From Perlucidibaca aquatica (lineage in GTDB: Bacteria; Pseudomonadota; Gammaproteobacteria; Pseudomonadales; Moraxellaceae), in contig NZ_LZDB01000002.1 of NCBI RefSeq assembly GCF_001676655.1, positions 868,001 through 932,000 of the forward strand: a stretch of DNA of 64,000 bases, read 5' to 3'. The position numbers and the translations under genes were made by a program. Below, piece by piece: positions 55,194 to 64,000 of this stretch. Numbering within the stretch: position 1 is the first letter of the stretch; every line of letters starts with the position of its first letter. Under the pieces are notes generated by a model. The model had not been told where the DNA came from. It saw only the letters and a list, made by a program, of their open reading frames with translations, and did not search any database.

Positions 55194-56339
55194 TCAGGGC
55201 GCGCTGGCCTGCCGAAATGACTGCATTAACAACAGCAGTGCCACCAGGCAAAGCGCCGTTGCAGTGGCAAAAATCCATCCTGCCATCGCATTCGACCACA
55301 CCACTCCCGCCAGCCACGCGCCCAGCGCTACGCCCGTCCCCCATAGCATGCTATAGAGCGCCTGACCTTGGCCTTGCGAACCCTCACCAAAGTGCCGATA
55401 GATCAGTGTCATGGCCGCCGCATGAAAGGTCGCGAAGCTGGCGGCATGCAGCAGCTGCGCGGACCAGATCATGGCCGGGTATTCAACGCCATAGCCAATC
55501 ATCAGCCAGCGCACGGCCGCTAGCGCCAGACTCCAGAGCATCAAACGATGCTCACCCACCGCGGGTAATACGCGATGCATGAGCATGAATAAAACGACTT
55601 CGGCGAATACCCCTAAGCCCCAAAGCCAACCGATATCACTGCGGCTGTAGCCATGGCTTTCCAAGTAAATACTGTAGAAGGTGTAGTAAGGCGCATGCGA
55701 TAACTGAAGCAGAAAATGCGCGATAAAAAATACCCAGACGGGGCGACGCTGAAGAATGGCAAGAAAGCCCTGCGCATTTGGCGATCGTTTCGGCGTAGCA
55801 ATGTCGGGCACAAAAGCGCTAGCCAACCACGTCGCCAAGGCACAGACCAACAGCGCCAGTGGCAAATGACTGACCGGAAAGTACTCAAAATACAAGCCCA
55901 GCCCGGTACCGGTGGCTATAAACCCGAGTGAGCCCCAGAGACGAATTTGGCTATAACGTTCGCGCTGTTCGCCCAAGTGAGCCAGCGTAACCGCCTCGAA
56001 CTGCGCCAGAATTGCATTCTGGAAAAATCCATAGACTAAAAGCACAGCCGCCAGCGGCCAAAACTCGCGCGCCACAAACACGCCCAGCCAGCCCAACGTA
56101 ATCATGCCCGCGCCCAAGCGAACTAAACGCAGGCGTTGACCGGTCTTGTCGGCAATATAGCCCCAGAAATTTGGCGCGATGATACGGGTGGCCATGACAA
56201 TGGCCGAGAGCTCGCCGATGGCTTCGGCATTGAAACCTAGGGACTGTAAGTACAGCCCCCAGTAGGGCATGAAGCCGCCGATAACGGCAAAGTAGAAGAA
56301 GTAAAACGCACCCAGCGGCAGGTAGGGAATGCGCGCCAC
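55194..56339 (-). CDS. MFS transporter (HcaT / LacY-like, MFS_1_like)
   Basis: Twelve-helix major facilitator, about 381 residues from GTG 56339, three bases after the aroC stop; the open frame extends back to ATG 56381 inside aroC. The N-terminus PYLPLGAFYFFYFAVIGGFMPYWGLYL and the helix 2-3 loop FWGYIADKTGQRLRLVRLG match the 3-phenylpropionate permease-like group. RLWGSLGFIATGTGLG and FATFHAAAMTLIYRHF are also typical. The substrate is not predictable. From memory the MFS-aroC-prmB order is found in Pseudomonas. Confidence 0.88.
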   Translation of the reverse strand: MARIPYLPLGAFYFFYFAVIGGFMPYWGLYLQSLGFNAEAIGELSAIVMATRIIAPNFWGYIADKTGQRLRLVRLGAGMITLGWLGVFVAREFWPLAAVLLVYGFFQNAILAQFEAVTLAHLGEQRERYSQIRLWGSLGFIATGTGLGLYFEYFPVSHLPLALLVCALATWLASAFVPDIATPKRSPNAQGFLAILQRRPVWVFFIAHFLLQLSHAPYYTFYSIYLESHGYSRSDIGWLWGLGVFAEVVLFMLMHRVLPAVGEHRLMLWSLALAAVRWLMIGYGVEYPAMIWSAQLLHAASFATFHAAAMTLIYRHFGEGSQGQGQALYSMLWGTGVALGAWLAGVVWSNAMAGWIFATATALCLVALLLLMQSFRQASAP

Positions 56340-56341
56340 GC

Positions 56342-57445
56342 TCAACCGGAAACGCTGCCCGGAATCACGGGCGTGCTGCACGTGACCTTCGCATTTTGGG
56401 CACGATGACGCAGCGCGTGATCCAGCAGCACGATGGCTAACATGGCCTCTGCAATAGGCGTAGCACGCACACCCACGCAGGGGTCATGACGACCTTTAGT
56501 GACCACTTCAATGGCCTCGCCTTTGAGATTGATGCTGCGACCAGGCGTCGTAATGCTGGAAGTCGGCTTCAAGGCAATACGCACAATCAAGTCCTGACCG
56601 CTGGATATTCCACCCAAGACACCGCCCGCGTGATTACTCAGAAAACCTTCCGGTGTTAGCTCATCACGGTGTTGCTCACCCCGCTGGGCTACCACAGCAA
56701 AGCCATCGCCAATTTCCACGCCCTTTACGGCGTTAATGCTCATCATGGCGTGAGCAATATCGGCATCTAGGCGATCAAATACCGGCTCGCCCCAACCCAC
56801 TGGCATGCCGCTAGCAAATACTTCTACGGCTGCACCAATGCTGGAGCCTTCGGTGCGCATGCTGAGTACGAGCTGCTCCATTTTTGGCACGGCTTCGCGA
56901 TCACCACAGAAGAACGGGTTTTCGCGAACGAAATCCCAATCGCAGGTCTGCGCCTTAATGTCGCCAATTTGCGAAACACGACCCCGAATGCTGACACCAA
57001 ACTGCTCGACCAGTACTTTGCGGGCAATGGCGCCAGCCGCCACGCGCATGGCCGTCTCGCGGGCGCTGGAACGACCACCACCGCGATAGTCTCGGAAGCC
57101 GTACTTGTGCGTGTAGGTGTAGTCGGCGTGGGCAGGACGAAAGGTGTCGACAATGTTGCCGTAATCCTTGGAGCGCTGGTCCGTGTTCTCAATGACCAGC
57201 GCAATGGGGGTTCCCGTCGTGCGGCCTTCGAACACACCAGACAAAATTTTCACCTGATCTTCTTCTTTGCGTTGCGTCGCAAACGATGAAGTGCCGGGCT
57301 TACGACGATCAAGATCGCCCTGCAAATCCGCTTCCGTCAGGGCAATGCCGGGCGGCACGCCATCGACAATGGCCGTGAGCGCAAGGCCATGCGACTCGCC
57401 AGCGGTCATGACACGAAAAACTTGCCCAATACTGTTGCCGGCCAT
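56342..57445 (-). CDS. aroC: Chorismate synthase
   Basis: Final shikimate step: converts EPSP to chorismate with reduced FMN. The start is ATG 57445 ([12 protein letters not shown]), two bases after the prmB stop, giving 367 residues. Signatures are [49 protein letters not shown] and [21 protein letters not shown] with the closing block [17 protein letters not shown]. The essential His residues are in ESHG and RHDP-type segments. Confidence 0.96.
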   Translation of the reverse strand: MAGNSIGQVFRVMTAGESHGLALTAIVDGVPPGIALTEADLQGDLDRRKPGTSSFATQRKEEDQVKILSGVFEGRTTGTPIALVIENTDQRSKDYGNIVDTFRPAHADYTYTHKYGFRDYRGGGRSSARETAMRVAAGAIARKVLVEQFGVSIRGRVSQIGDIKAQTCDWDFVRENPFFCGDREAVPKMEQLVLSMRTEGSSIGAAVEVFASGMPVGWGEPVFDRLDADIAHAMMSINAVKGVEIGDGFAVVAQRGEQHRDELTPEGFLSNHAGGVLGGISSGQDLIVRIALKPTSSITTPGRSINLKGEAIEVVTKGRHDPCVGVRATPIAEAMLAIVLLDHALRHRAQNAKVTCSTPVIPGSVSG

Positions 57446-57446
57446 C

Positions 57447-58403
57447 TTAGATGCTCGCCTCAAAAACCGCCTGATGTTCGCGGCAATCGGCCGCCGTTAA
57501 GACAAATACGCCCTTACCACCGCGCTCAAACTCCACCCAAACAAAAGGTACATCGGGGAATGTTTGTTCTAACGCCCACTGTGAGTTACCGACCTCGACC
57601 ACGAGCACACCGTCTTCCGTCAGGTAGTCAGCAGCTTCAGCCAGAATGCGTTTGGTGATGTCCAGTCCGTCCGCACCGGAGGCCAGACCCATCTCTGGTT
57701 CACGCAAAAACTCTTCCGGCAAATCGGCCATGTCTTCGGCGTCTACATAGGGTGGATTGCTGACGATGAGATCATAACGCTGGCCCGGCAACTTGCTGAA
57801 GACATCGGACTCCAGCAGACCGACGCGCTCTTGCAGGTCGTGATGTTCGACATTGATGGCAGCGACAGAGAGTGCATCTAGCGAAAGATCGCTGGCATCG
57901 ACCACGGCATCGGGAAATTCTTTTGCGCAGGCGATGGCGATGCAGCCAGAGCCGGTGCAAAGATCGAGAATGCGCTGCGGTTCGTCTTTCAACCAGGGCA
58001 GGAAGCGATCCTGAATCAGCTCGGCGATCGGCGAACGCGGCACCAGCACACGCTCATCGACATAGAACGGCAGGCCGTTGAAGTAGGCGAGATTGAGCAG
58101 ATAAGCCAGCGGCGTGCGGTCGTTGACGCGCTTGCGCAGGGTTTCGGCGATGGCGGCACGTTCGGAGGGCAGCAGGCGTGCCGATAGAATCTCTTCATCC
58201 GCCGACCACTCCAGATTCAGCGTCTGCAATACCAGCGCCGAGGCTTCAGCGAAGGGATCACGGGTGCCGTGGCCAATATGCACATCGCAGCCACGAAAGC
58301 AGCTCACGCAAAAGCGCATCCAGTCACGAATGGTGACGAGTTCACGCTCGGCTTCTGCCAGCACATCAGCGGATAGGGTCAGGGCAGGCAGCGCATCGCT
58401 CAC
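57447..58403 (-). CDS. prmB: Ribosomal protein L3 N5-glutamine methyltransferase
   Basis: Methylates a glutamine of ribosomal protein L3. The start is placed at GTG 58403, with GGAG seven bases upstream; the frame is open to 58469 but the extra residues look non-coding. The 318-residue protein has the N-terminal helical domain ([16 protein letters not shown]), [30 protein letters not shown], the SAM motif [14 protein letters not shown] and the glutamine-recognising NPPY in [13 protein letters not shown]. The N-terminal third is unusually rich in C/G-ending codons compared with neighbours. Confidence 0.94.
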   Translation of the reverse strand: MSDALPALTLSADVLAEAERELVTIRDWMRFCVSCFRGCDVHIGHGTRDPFAEASALVLQTLNLEWSADEEILSARLLPSERAAIAETLRKRVNDRTPLAYLLNLAYFNGLPFYVDERVLVPRSPIAELIQDRFLPWLKDEPQRILDLCTGSGCIAIACAKEFPDAVVDASDLSLDALSVAAINVEHHDLQERVGLLESDVFSKLPGQRYDLIVSNPPYVDAEDMADLPEEFLREPEMGLASGADGLDITKRILAEAADYLTEDGVLVVEVGNSQWALEQTFPDVPFVWVEFERGGKGVFVLTAADCREHQAVFEASI

Positions 58404-58505
58404 GGGAACTCCGAAATTCAGCAGAAAATGTTCAGCGATTTTACACGGCAACTGGCGCTGCAAGCACACTATAATTTAGCTATCTGACTGGGGTGGTAAT
58501 CACGC

Positions 58506-59186
58506 ATGAAAGATCCGCAACTCACCGCGCTAAAGCGGCAGTTAAAAGCAGAGGCGCCATTGCCCGCACCGAAGTTGGTCAAGTCAGTACCCGCACGTGA
58601 GCCTGAGCCGGAACTGGATGACCAAGCGCTTTTCGAACAGGCCACGCGAGGTGCTCGAAAACTTTCGGTGGACAGCGCCGTCCCTGCCCGCCCTCAGCGC
58701 CCGAAGAAGCCGGATGCACTGACACTCCTCAAACGTGCACGCGCCGAGGGCGATGCCGAGCGCGAGAATATCGCTCTGTCGGATACCGTCGCGCTACTTC
58801 AAGGCGTGTCGCCGGAAGCCGCATTAAGCTTTAAGCGTAATGGTGTGCAAGAACGTCAGCTCGACAAGCTTAAAACTGGACTGCTGCCCTGGAAGCATGC
58901 CGTGGATCTACATGGCTGCACGCTTGAGCAGGCACGCGAGGCGGTTTTGCAGCTGCTTGCAGAGGCCAAAGCTGAAAGCATTACGGTGGTCAAAATTGTG
59001 CACGGTAAAGGCCAGATCAATGGTCAGGCCATGCTAAAAACTGCCGTGAATGGTTGGCTACGCCAAATGCCGGATGTGCTGGCCTTTGTCAGCGCCGACC
59101 CACGCCACGGCGGCACCGGCGCTGTCATGGTCTTGCTGCGACGGCCGCGAGAAGACAAAATGCCCGCGCTGTCCTCTTTACCGTAG
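58506..59186 (+). CDS. smrA: Smr-domain protein (SmrA-like nuclease)
   Basis: Small MutS-related domain protein, 226 residues; E. coli SmrA/SmrB are nicking or RNA endonucleases, SmrB acting in ribosome rescue. The N-terminal region is charged and Pro/Ala-rich (about 1-80, with RPQRPKKPDALTLLKRARAEGD). The Smr domain (about 130-215) has the diagnostic VDLHGCTLEQAREAV, KIVHGKGQI and DPRHGGTGAVMVLLRR segments. It is divergent from prmB and upstream of folE. Confidence 0.9.
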   Translation: MKDPQLTALKRQLKAEAPLPAPKLVKSVPAREPEPELDDQALFEQATRGARKLSVDSAVPARPQRPKKPDALTLLKRARAEGDAERENIALSDTVALLQGVSPEAALSFKRNGVQERQLDKLKTGLLPWKHAVDLHGCTLEQAREAVLQLLAEAKAESITVVKIVHGKGQINGQAMLKTAVNGWLRQMPDVLAFVSADPRHGGTGAVMVLLRRPREDKMPALSSLP

Positions 59187-59237
59187 GCTCGCGCCTCGCT
59201 ACGGTCAGTCTTTCATCCTCCGAGTACGAGAATAATC

Positions 59238-59780
59238 ATGGAAAACGCCTACGCGGACATTATCCGCGGTGTCGGTGAGGACCTGGGCCGACCCGGCCTG
59301 CTCGACACACCAAAACGAGCCGCTAAGGCTTTTAAATACCTGTGCAAAGGCTACGAGGAAGACCTCGACACCCTCGTTAACGGGGCCGTATTTCCCTCTG
59401 ACAATGATCAGATGGTGTTAGTGAAAGATATCGAGCTGTATTCGCTGTGCGAGCACCACCTGCTGCCGTTCATTGGCAAGGTGCATGTGGCTTACATCCC
59501 GTCTGGTAAAGTCTTGGGGCTGTCGAAAGTTGCCCGCATTGCCGACATGTATGCCCGCCGCCTACAGATTCAGGAAAACCTGACTAAACAGATTGCCGAC
59601 GCGATTCAACAAGTGACCGATGCCAAAGGCGTTGCCGTGACCATTGAAGCCAAGCACATGTGCATGATGATGCGCGGCGTTGAGAAGCAGAATTCGGTGA
59701 TGAAAACGTCGATTATGCTCGGGGCGTTTCGTGACAGTGCGCAAACCCGCAATGAGTTTCTGGCGCTGATTCGCGATTAA
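59238..59780 (+). CDS. folE: GTP cyclohydrolase I
   Basis: Opens the folate pathway by converting GTP to 7,8-dihydroneopterin triphosphate, also the precursor used by QueD-like enzymes. The 180-residue protein has zinc ligands Cys and His in [12 protein letters not shown] and Cys in [10 protein letters not shown]. The start follows a 51-base gap after smrA. The fold-typical [32 protein letters not shown] helix region is intact. A terminator follows. Confidence 0.95.
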   Translation: MENAYADIIRGVGEDLGRPGLLDTPKRAAKAFKYLCKGYEEDLDTLVNGAVFPSDNDQMVLVKDIELYSLCEHHLLPFIGKVHVAYIPSGKVLGLSKVARIADMYARRLQIQENLTKQIADAIQQVTDAKGVAVTIEAKHMCMMMRGVEKQNSVMKTSIMLGAFRDSAQTRNEFLALIRD

Positions 59781-59810
59781 GGGATGTGAGTCAGCATTAA
59801 GCGCTTGGAA

Positions 59811-59845
59811 AAAAGCCCCGCCAGCCTGCACTGACGGGGCCTTTT
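59811..59845. terminator. Terminator after folE (possibly bidirectional)
   Basis: GCCCCGCCAG and CTGACGGGGC pair with a single mismatch around CCTGCA, flanked by AAAAAA and CTTTT. It lies between folE and the convergent AdeT-like gene. Confidence 0.8.
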
Positions 59846-59852
59846 AATGGCT

Positions 59853-60941
59853 TTACTCGTCGTACGTCTTGCACTCCGCGTCATTGGGCACATGCTTGCA
59901 GCGCACACGTTTCATAATGCCCAGCATCACGTTGTTATATATGCCCTGACGCATCAGCGTAATGCGTGCCTCGCGCAGCATTTGGTAATACTTATCTTGC
60001 TCGGTTTTCGGCAGATCAATCCAGAGGCGCTCTGGCACGTCTTGCTCCGCTTCTTTCAGCATATTGATCAAGCCATCAATGTGTTGAAGCCCCAGTTGCC
60101 GGACTTGGTTTAAGCGAAGATCCAAATCGGGAATTTTCGGCAAAATCAAATCACGACGAATCAGGATGGTTCCCGTGGCCTGCAGTAATGGAAAGCGAAT
60201 GACCCCGCCTTTGCTGCCGATGCCCTTGTAGAGCTCCATCGGCTTAAAGCCAAGGGCTGGCGCGGCGATGATGTCGGCCTGGCCATTATTGAACTTTCCC
60301 GCATAGGTCGAGAAATCGGCGAGCACCGGCTGCGCGCCCAGCCCAGAAATCATTTTGGCTTGAACTGGATCCCACTCCAGCACCACCACGCGCTTACCGG
60401 CTGCCTTACTCAACGAGTTAATTTGCCGATCATTGACCACCACGAAGATGGCGCCAATCGGCATGATCGCCGCCACCTGATACTTACCATTGATGGCGAG
60501 CTGTGCAACGACTGGATTAGAAAGCATCTTCAGCAGCGATTTCATTTCGTCGTAATTGCGCAGATTACCCGGCGAATCAATGCTGCCAACCACGGCATTA
60601 AATTGCTTGGCACGCAAGGTAGAAATGGCCACTGCCTCACACTGCCCCGCCTTGAAATCTTCGGTCGCTACCCGCTCATCGGTGTAGGCTTTTATCTCAG
60701 CGATGAAGTTCCACTCCGCGGCAAACTTCGCCAGCTCACGCGCAGCAGTCACGATTTTTCCATTCGGCCCGAGTGGATCGAAAATACAAAATCGGACCTT
60801 CACGGGCTTGGGTAGTGGCTGTGGCATCCCCGCCGATTTAGGGCTAGGGAGATCCGGCATAACTTCTGCGGCAAAGGCCGGAGCAGCGAACAAACCGCCC
60901 GCCAAACAACTCGCCAGCAACACCTGCTTAAATGACTTCAT
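59853..60941 (-). CDS. AdeT-like periplasmic solute-binding protein, copy 1 (downstream)
   Basis: Member of the putative solute-binding family that includes Acinetobacter AdeT1/AdeT2; those were first called efflux proteins but the sequence looks like a periplasmic binding protein. The start is ATG 60941, with AAGGAAA upstream, opening a clear signal peptide (LLASCLAGGLFAAPAFA), 362 residues. Family blocks: RFCIFDPLGPNGK, EDFKAGQCEAVAISTLRAKQFNAVVGSIDSPGNLRNY, VVLEWDPVQAKMISGLGAQPV, KFNNGQADIIAAPALGF. Near the C-terminus KRVRCKHVPNDAECKTYDE has two Cys likely in a disulfide. It follows copy 2 by ten bases on the same strand. No transporter membrane gene is adjacent. Confidence 0.82.
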   Translation of the reverse strand: MKSFKQVLLASCLAGGLFAAPAFAAEVMPDLPSPKSAGMPQPLPKPVKVRFCIFDPLGPNGKIVTAARELAKFAAEWNFIAEIKAYTDERVATEDFKAGQCEAVAISTLRAKQFNAVVGSIDSPGNLRNYDEMKSLLKMLSNPVVAQLAINGKYQVAAIMPIGAIFVVVNDRQINSLSKAAGKRVVVLEWDPVQAKMISGLGAQPVLADFSTYAGKFNNGQADIIAAPALGFKPMELYKGIGSKGGVIRFPLLQATGTILIRRDLILPKIPDLDLRLNQVRQLGLQHIDGLINMLKEAEQDVPERLWIDLPKTEQDKYYQMLREARITLMRQGIYNNVMLGIMKRVRCKHVPNDAECKTYDE

Positions 60942-60951
60942 GCGTATTTCC

Positions 60952-61986
60952 TTATTCATCGAACAGACTGCATTCTTCATTGGCAGGATCATGTTTACAG
61001 CGCACGCGCTTTAACAAGTTCATGGTCGAGGTGTCGTACACACCATCCTTGGTCATCGCAATGCGCGCCTGACGCACCATCCGAGAGTATCTATTCTTTT
61101 CTTCGGCGCTCAGCTCCACCCACACGGCTGCTGGAATGGACTTTTCAGCCTGTTTGAGTCGCTCTAAATGTGCGTCGAGGAAGCGTAAGCCATAAGCTTG
61201 TAGCTGCTGGATACGGGCATCGAGATCCGGCATTTTTTCGAGCAAAAAGTCGCGACGAATCATGATGGTGGCGGTGGCATGCAACAGGGGGAAACGAATC
61301 ACACCGCCATTTTTGCCAATGCCTTTGTACAACTCCAGCGGCTCATAGGCGATGGCCGGCGCAGCGATAATATCGACCTGCCCGTTATTAAACTTTCCGC
61401 CATAACTGGTGATATCGGACGGCACCGGCTGCGCGCCTAGCGCTGAGATCATTTTCGATTGCGAAGGGTCCCAATCCAAAACCCCAATGCGCTTACCAGC
61501 GGCTTTCTCAATGGAATTAATGGATCGATCCCGGGTCATGACGTAAAGCGCGCCAATGGGCATGACGCCTATGACTTGATAGCGTCCGGTGATCGTCATG
61601 GGTTGGAAGGCTGGATTGGCGAGTACATGCAATAGCGATCTGATTTCAGCATAGCTGCGCAAATTGCCCGGTGAGTCGATGCTGCCCACCATCTTGTTAA
61701 ATTGGCGCGCACGCAGTGTAGACATGCCCACTAAATCACATTGCCCCGCTTTGAAATCTTCGGCGGCAACATGCTCGTGCAAATAGATTTTCACATTGAG
61801 GCGCATGCCATATCGCTGGGCCTCGATGGCGAGGTCACGCGATAATTGCGCAAACGGCCCATTGGCGCCGGTAGGATCAAAAATACAGGCTTTTACGGGG
61901 ACCAATGCCGGCGCTTTAACGGGTTGAGCATGGACGGACATGGCTGCAAAAATCAGCCCCAGTCCTATGATTCGACATCTGCTCAT
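60952..61986 (-). CDS. AdeT-like periplasmic solute-binding protein, copy 2 (upstream)
   Basis: Paralogue of the adjacent gene, 344 residues from ATG 61986 with AGGAG seven bases upstream; the longer open frame to 62085 overlaps hrpB and is not needed. A short signal peptide (RIIGLGLIFAAMSVHAQ) precedes the mature domain. Conserved with copy 1: ACIFDPTGANGP, EDFKAGQCDLVGMSTLRARQFNKMVGSIDSPGNLRSY, LDWDPSQSKMISALGAQPV, KFNNGQVDIIAAPAIAYEPLELYKGIG and the C-terminal RVRCKHDP with the Cys pair. The N-terminal helices and surface regions have diverged, so this is an old duplication. Divergent from hrpB. Confidence 0.82.
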   Translation of the reverse strand: MSRCRIIGLGLIFAAMSVHAQPVKAPALVPVKACIFDPTGANGPFAQLSRDLAIEAQRYGMRLNVKIYLHEHVAAEDFKAGQCDLVGMSTLRARQFNKMVGSIDSPGNLRSYAEIRSLLHVLANPAFQPMTITGRYQVIGVMPIGALYVMTRDRSINSIEKAAGKRIGVLDWDPSQSKMISALGAQPVPSDITSYGGKFNNGQVDIIAAPAIAYEPLELYKGIGKNGGVIRFPLLHATATIMIRRDFLLEKMPDLDARIQQLQAYGLRFLDAHLERLKQAEKSIPAAVWVELSAEEKNRYSRMVRQARIAMTKDGVYDTSTMNLLKRVRCKHDPANEECSLFDE

Positions 61987-62072
61987 AGCTACTCCTGTTG
62001 TTATTATGCAGAGCCTAAGCTCCTTTCCCTTTATGCAGCCTACGCCACCTAAACTGCCTGCCGTTGACAATA

Positions 62073-64000
62073 ATGACTGATTCATTCGTTTCTAAAGTCA
62101 CATCACTGCCAATAGAGGCTGTGCTGCCCGAGCTACTCGCCACACTGGAGCGCGCAAACACCGCTATTTTACAAGCCCCACCAGGCAGCGGAAAAACCAC
62201 TCGGGTTCCTCTCGCCGTTCTTCACGCACAGGCTACGTGGCTGCAAGAGCGCCGAATTCTGATGCTCGAACCTCGGCGACTCGCGGCACGGGCAGCAGCG
62301 CAGTTCATGGCAAAACAACTGGGTGAGCCGGTAGGTCAACGCGTTGGCTATCGTACGCGACTCGATAGCAAGATCAGCACAACGACACGAATTGAGGTCG
62401 TTACCGAAGGTATTTTGCTGCGCATGGTTCAGGATGACCCGGAACTATCGTCCTACGGTGTCATCATTTTCGACGAGTTTCATGAGCGCAATTTGTCGTC
62501 AGACTTGGGTCTTGCATTGACCCGAGAAAGCCAAAGTGTGTTTCGTCCTGACCTGCGTCTGCTCGTGATGTCGGCCACACTCGATGCTGCTCCCCTGTCT
62601 CGCTTACTCGATGACGCGCCAATTTTAAATTGCCCCGGTCGGCAATATCCGGTCAGCATCAGCTATGCCCCACCCGGCAGAACCCCCCTGCTCGAGCATT
62701 GCGCGCTGATGGTCCATCAGACCCTGCAACGCGAATCCGGCTCGATATTGGTATTTCTGCCGGGAGAAAGTGAAATTCGCCGCCTGCAAGGGCTGTTGCA
62801 ACAACGCCTACCGGCCAACACACAACTTTGTCCGCTCTATGGCCAACTCAGCCAGCTTGAGCAAGATGCGGCCATTGCACCTACCGCTAGTGGTCAGCGC
62901 AAAGTCGTCTTAGCCACCGCCATCGCGGAAACCAGCTTAACCATCGAAGGTGTGCGCGTTGTCATTGACTGCGGCTTACGGCGCAGCCAACGCTTTGATC
63001 CCAATACGGGACTCTCCGGCTTAATCACCGAATCGGTATCTCAAGCCAATGCCGAGCAACGACGTGGTCGAGCGGGTCGTATCGAGCCCGGTCACTGCCT
63101 GCGGCTGTGGTCGGAAGATGCCCAGCAGCGGCTAGCGCGCTTTGCCACGCCGGAAATCTACCAAACCGATCTAGCCGATTTAGCGCTGACGCTGGCCGGT
63201 TGGGGCATACGGGACCCACAACAACTGATTTGGTTAGATATTCCGCCCGCTCCCGCCTGGGCGCAGGCCCAAGACCAACTGCGGGATATGCAGGCGCTGG
63301 ATCAAGACAGTCGCATCACCGCGCACGGGCGGCAGATGCTAACACTCGGTTTATCGCCACGGTTGGCGCATCTGCTGGTCTTGGCGCATGCCCGTGGGCA
63401 AGGTTCACAGGCCGCTGAATTTGCCGCCTTGCTGTCGGAGCGGGACCTTCTCAGCGGACCGGCGCGCGACGCGGCAGGCAGTGACTTACGCGCTCGTTTG
63501 GCGCTCTTGCAAGGGGAGGCCTTGGCGTCCCACGCTGATCGAGGTCGCCTGCAGCGCGTGAAAGAGCAACGGCGACAGCTGCAAGAACGTTTGCGCGCAC
63601 TCCCCGCCCCTAACCTCAATCAAACCCGCGCGTTGAGCTTAAGTGAACTGCTGGCGCTGGCTTGGCCCGATGCCATTGCACAGAGGCGTCCGGGCAATGA
63701 GGGGCGTTACCTGCTGGCCAATGGCCGAGGCTGTAGCCTGCGTAACGATGACGCACTGGCGGGCGAGCCCGGACTGATTGCGGTCAGTCTGGATGCCCAG
63801 GCGCGCGATGCCAAAATTTTCCTCGCCTTGCCCTTTGATCTTGCTCAGCTTGACTTGCTGCATCCAGGGCGCGTGCTGAGTGAAGAAGCGTTGCAGTGGG
63901 ATCACTCCAGCGCGAGCGTCATCGGCCGACGGCAGCGACGATTTTTAGCGCTTATTCTGGACAGCGTGCCGCTACCTCGGCCCAAGCCCGACATTCTTCT
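62073..64000 (+). CDS. hrpB: ATP-dependent RNA helicase HrpB (partial, C-terminus beyond the right edge)
   Basis: DEAH-type superfamily 2 helicase of unknown cellular substrate. Translation from ATG 62073 gives about 642 residues without a stop to the window end; the family is about 820-840, so the C-terminal HrpB-specific domain is cut. Motif I is ILQAPPGSGKTTRVPL, motif II is IIFDEFHERN (DEFH variant characteristic of HrpB), motif III is VMSATLD and motif VI is QRRGRAGRIEPG. ETSLTIEGVRVVIDCGL is the motif V region. The divergent AdeT-like gene starts 86 bases upstream. Confidence 0.95.
   Translation, partial: MTDSFVSKVTSLPIEAVLPELLATLERANTAILQAPPGSGKTTRVPLAVLHAQATWLQERRILMLEPRRLAARAAAQFMAKQLGEPVGQRVGYRTRLDSKISTTTRIEVVTEGILLRMVQDDPELSSYGVIIFDEFHERNLSSDLGLALTRESQSVFRPDLRLLVMSATLDAAPLSRLLDDAPILNCPGRQYPVSISYAPPGRTPLLEHCALMVHQTLQRESGSILVFLPGESEIRRLQGLLQQRLPANTQLCPLYGQLSQLEQDAAIAPTASGQRKVVLATAIAETSLTIEGVRVVIDCGLRRSQRFDPNTGLSGLITESVSQANAEQRRGRAGRIEPGHCLRLWSEDAQQRLARFATPEIYQTDLADLALTLAGWGIRDPQQLIWLDIPPAPAWAQAQDQLRDMQALDQDSRITAHGRQMLTLGLSPRLAHLLVLAHARGQGSQAAEFAALLSERDLLSGPARDAAGSDLRARLALLQGEALASHADRGRLQRVKEQRRQLQERLRALPAPNLNQTRALSLSELLALAWPDAIAQRRPGNEGRYLLANGRGCSLRNDDALAGEPGLIAVSLDAQARDAKIFLALPFDLAQLDLLHPGRVLSEEALQWDHSSASVIGRRQRRFLALILDSVPLPRPKPDIL

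Overview
The window is a gene-dense chromosomal segment of a Gram-negative gammaproteobacterium. It carries LpxH (lipid A synthesis), NfuA, cobalamin-dependent MetH, FabI, the tig-clpP-clpX-lon-hupB-ppiD block, MiaE and RlmA. The Mdh sequence and a tandem pair of AdeT-type solute-binding proteins recall Acinetobacter and its relatives, so my inference is Pseudomonadales, close to Moraxellaceae. From memory, the order of 13-34 kb plus 45-52 kb (sohB/dnaQ/rnhA, gloB, mltD, yej transporter, fabI, ppiD, hupB, lon, clpX, clpP, tig, tRNAs, folD, cysS, glnS, ppiB, lpxH) also resembles Pseudomonas. I see no prophage, insertion sequence, integrase, CRISPR array or rRNA gene.

Layout. 0-9 kb: pepN (cut by the window edge), DUF2797 and DUF6231 proteins, yeaC-nadK, a candidate 35-residue protein, a QueD-like synthase, mdh, a secreted subtilase and nfuA. 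9-17 kb: metH, a small membrane protein, and a leftward operon of a YafS-like protein, rnhA, dnaQ, nudC and sohB, with gloB divergent. 17-26 kb: mltD and a complete Yej-type peptide ABC transporter, then fabI. 25.8-34.3 kb: the leftward protein quality-control block. 34.4-34.9 kb: four tRNA genes (Pro, Arg, His, Lys) behind one strong promoter.

35-41.6 kb is the most distinctive part, a light-response and DNA photorepair cluster. It holds a DUF2805 protein, an NAD(P)-binding protein, a MerR-type regulator that keeps the residues of B12-based photoreceptors (LitR/CarH), a divergent photolyase-like flavoprotein, a 54-residue DUF2256 zinc-finger-like protein, a DASH cryptochrome and an iron-sulfur (6-4)-type photolyase. 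The genes from the regulator onward overlap or nearly touch. The regulator is preceded by two related palindromes of the form TTTGT-N5-ACAAA. 41.6-44.8 kb adds a drug/metabolite transporter, an enoyl-CoA hydratase/isomerase and an acyl-CoA dehydrogenase whose promoter is surrounded by GACT...AGTC palindromes.

44.8-64 kb: folD, a CNNM/CBS membrane protein, cysS and glnS divergent from ppiB-lpxH, two unrecognised proteins, rlmA-miaE-saccharopine-dehydrogenase-like, an MFS carrier with aroC-prmB, smrA, folE, two tandem AdeT-like periplasmic proteins, and the start of hrpB running off the right end. No gene-free stretch exceeds about 260 bases. The intergenic regions hold mainly hairpin terminators, several of them bidirectional, and promoter-like sites.
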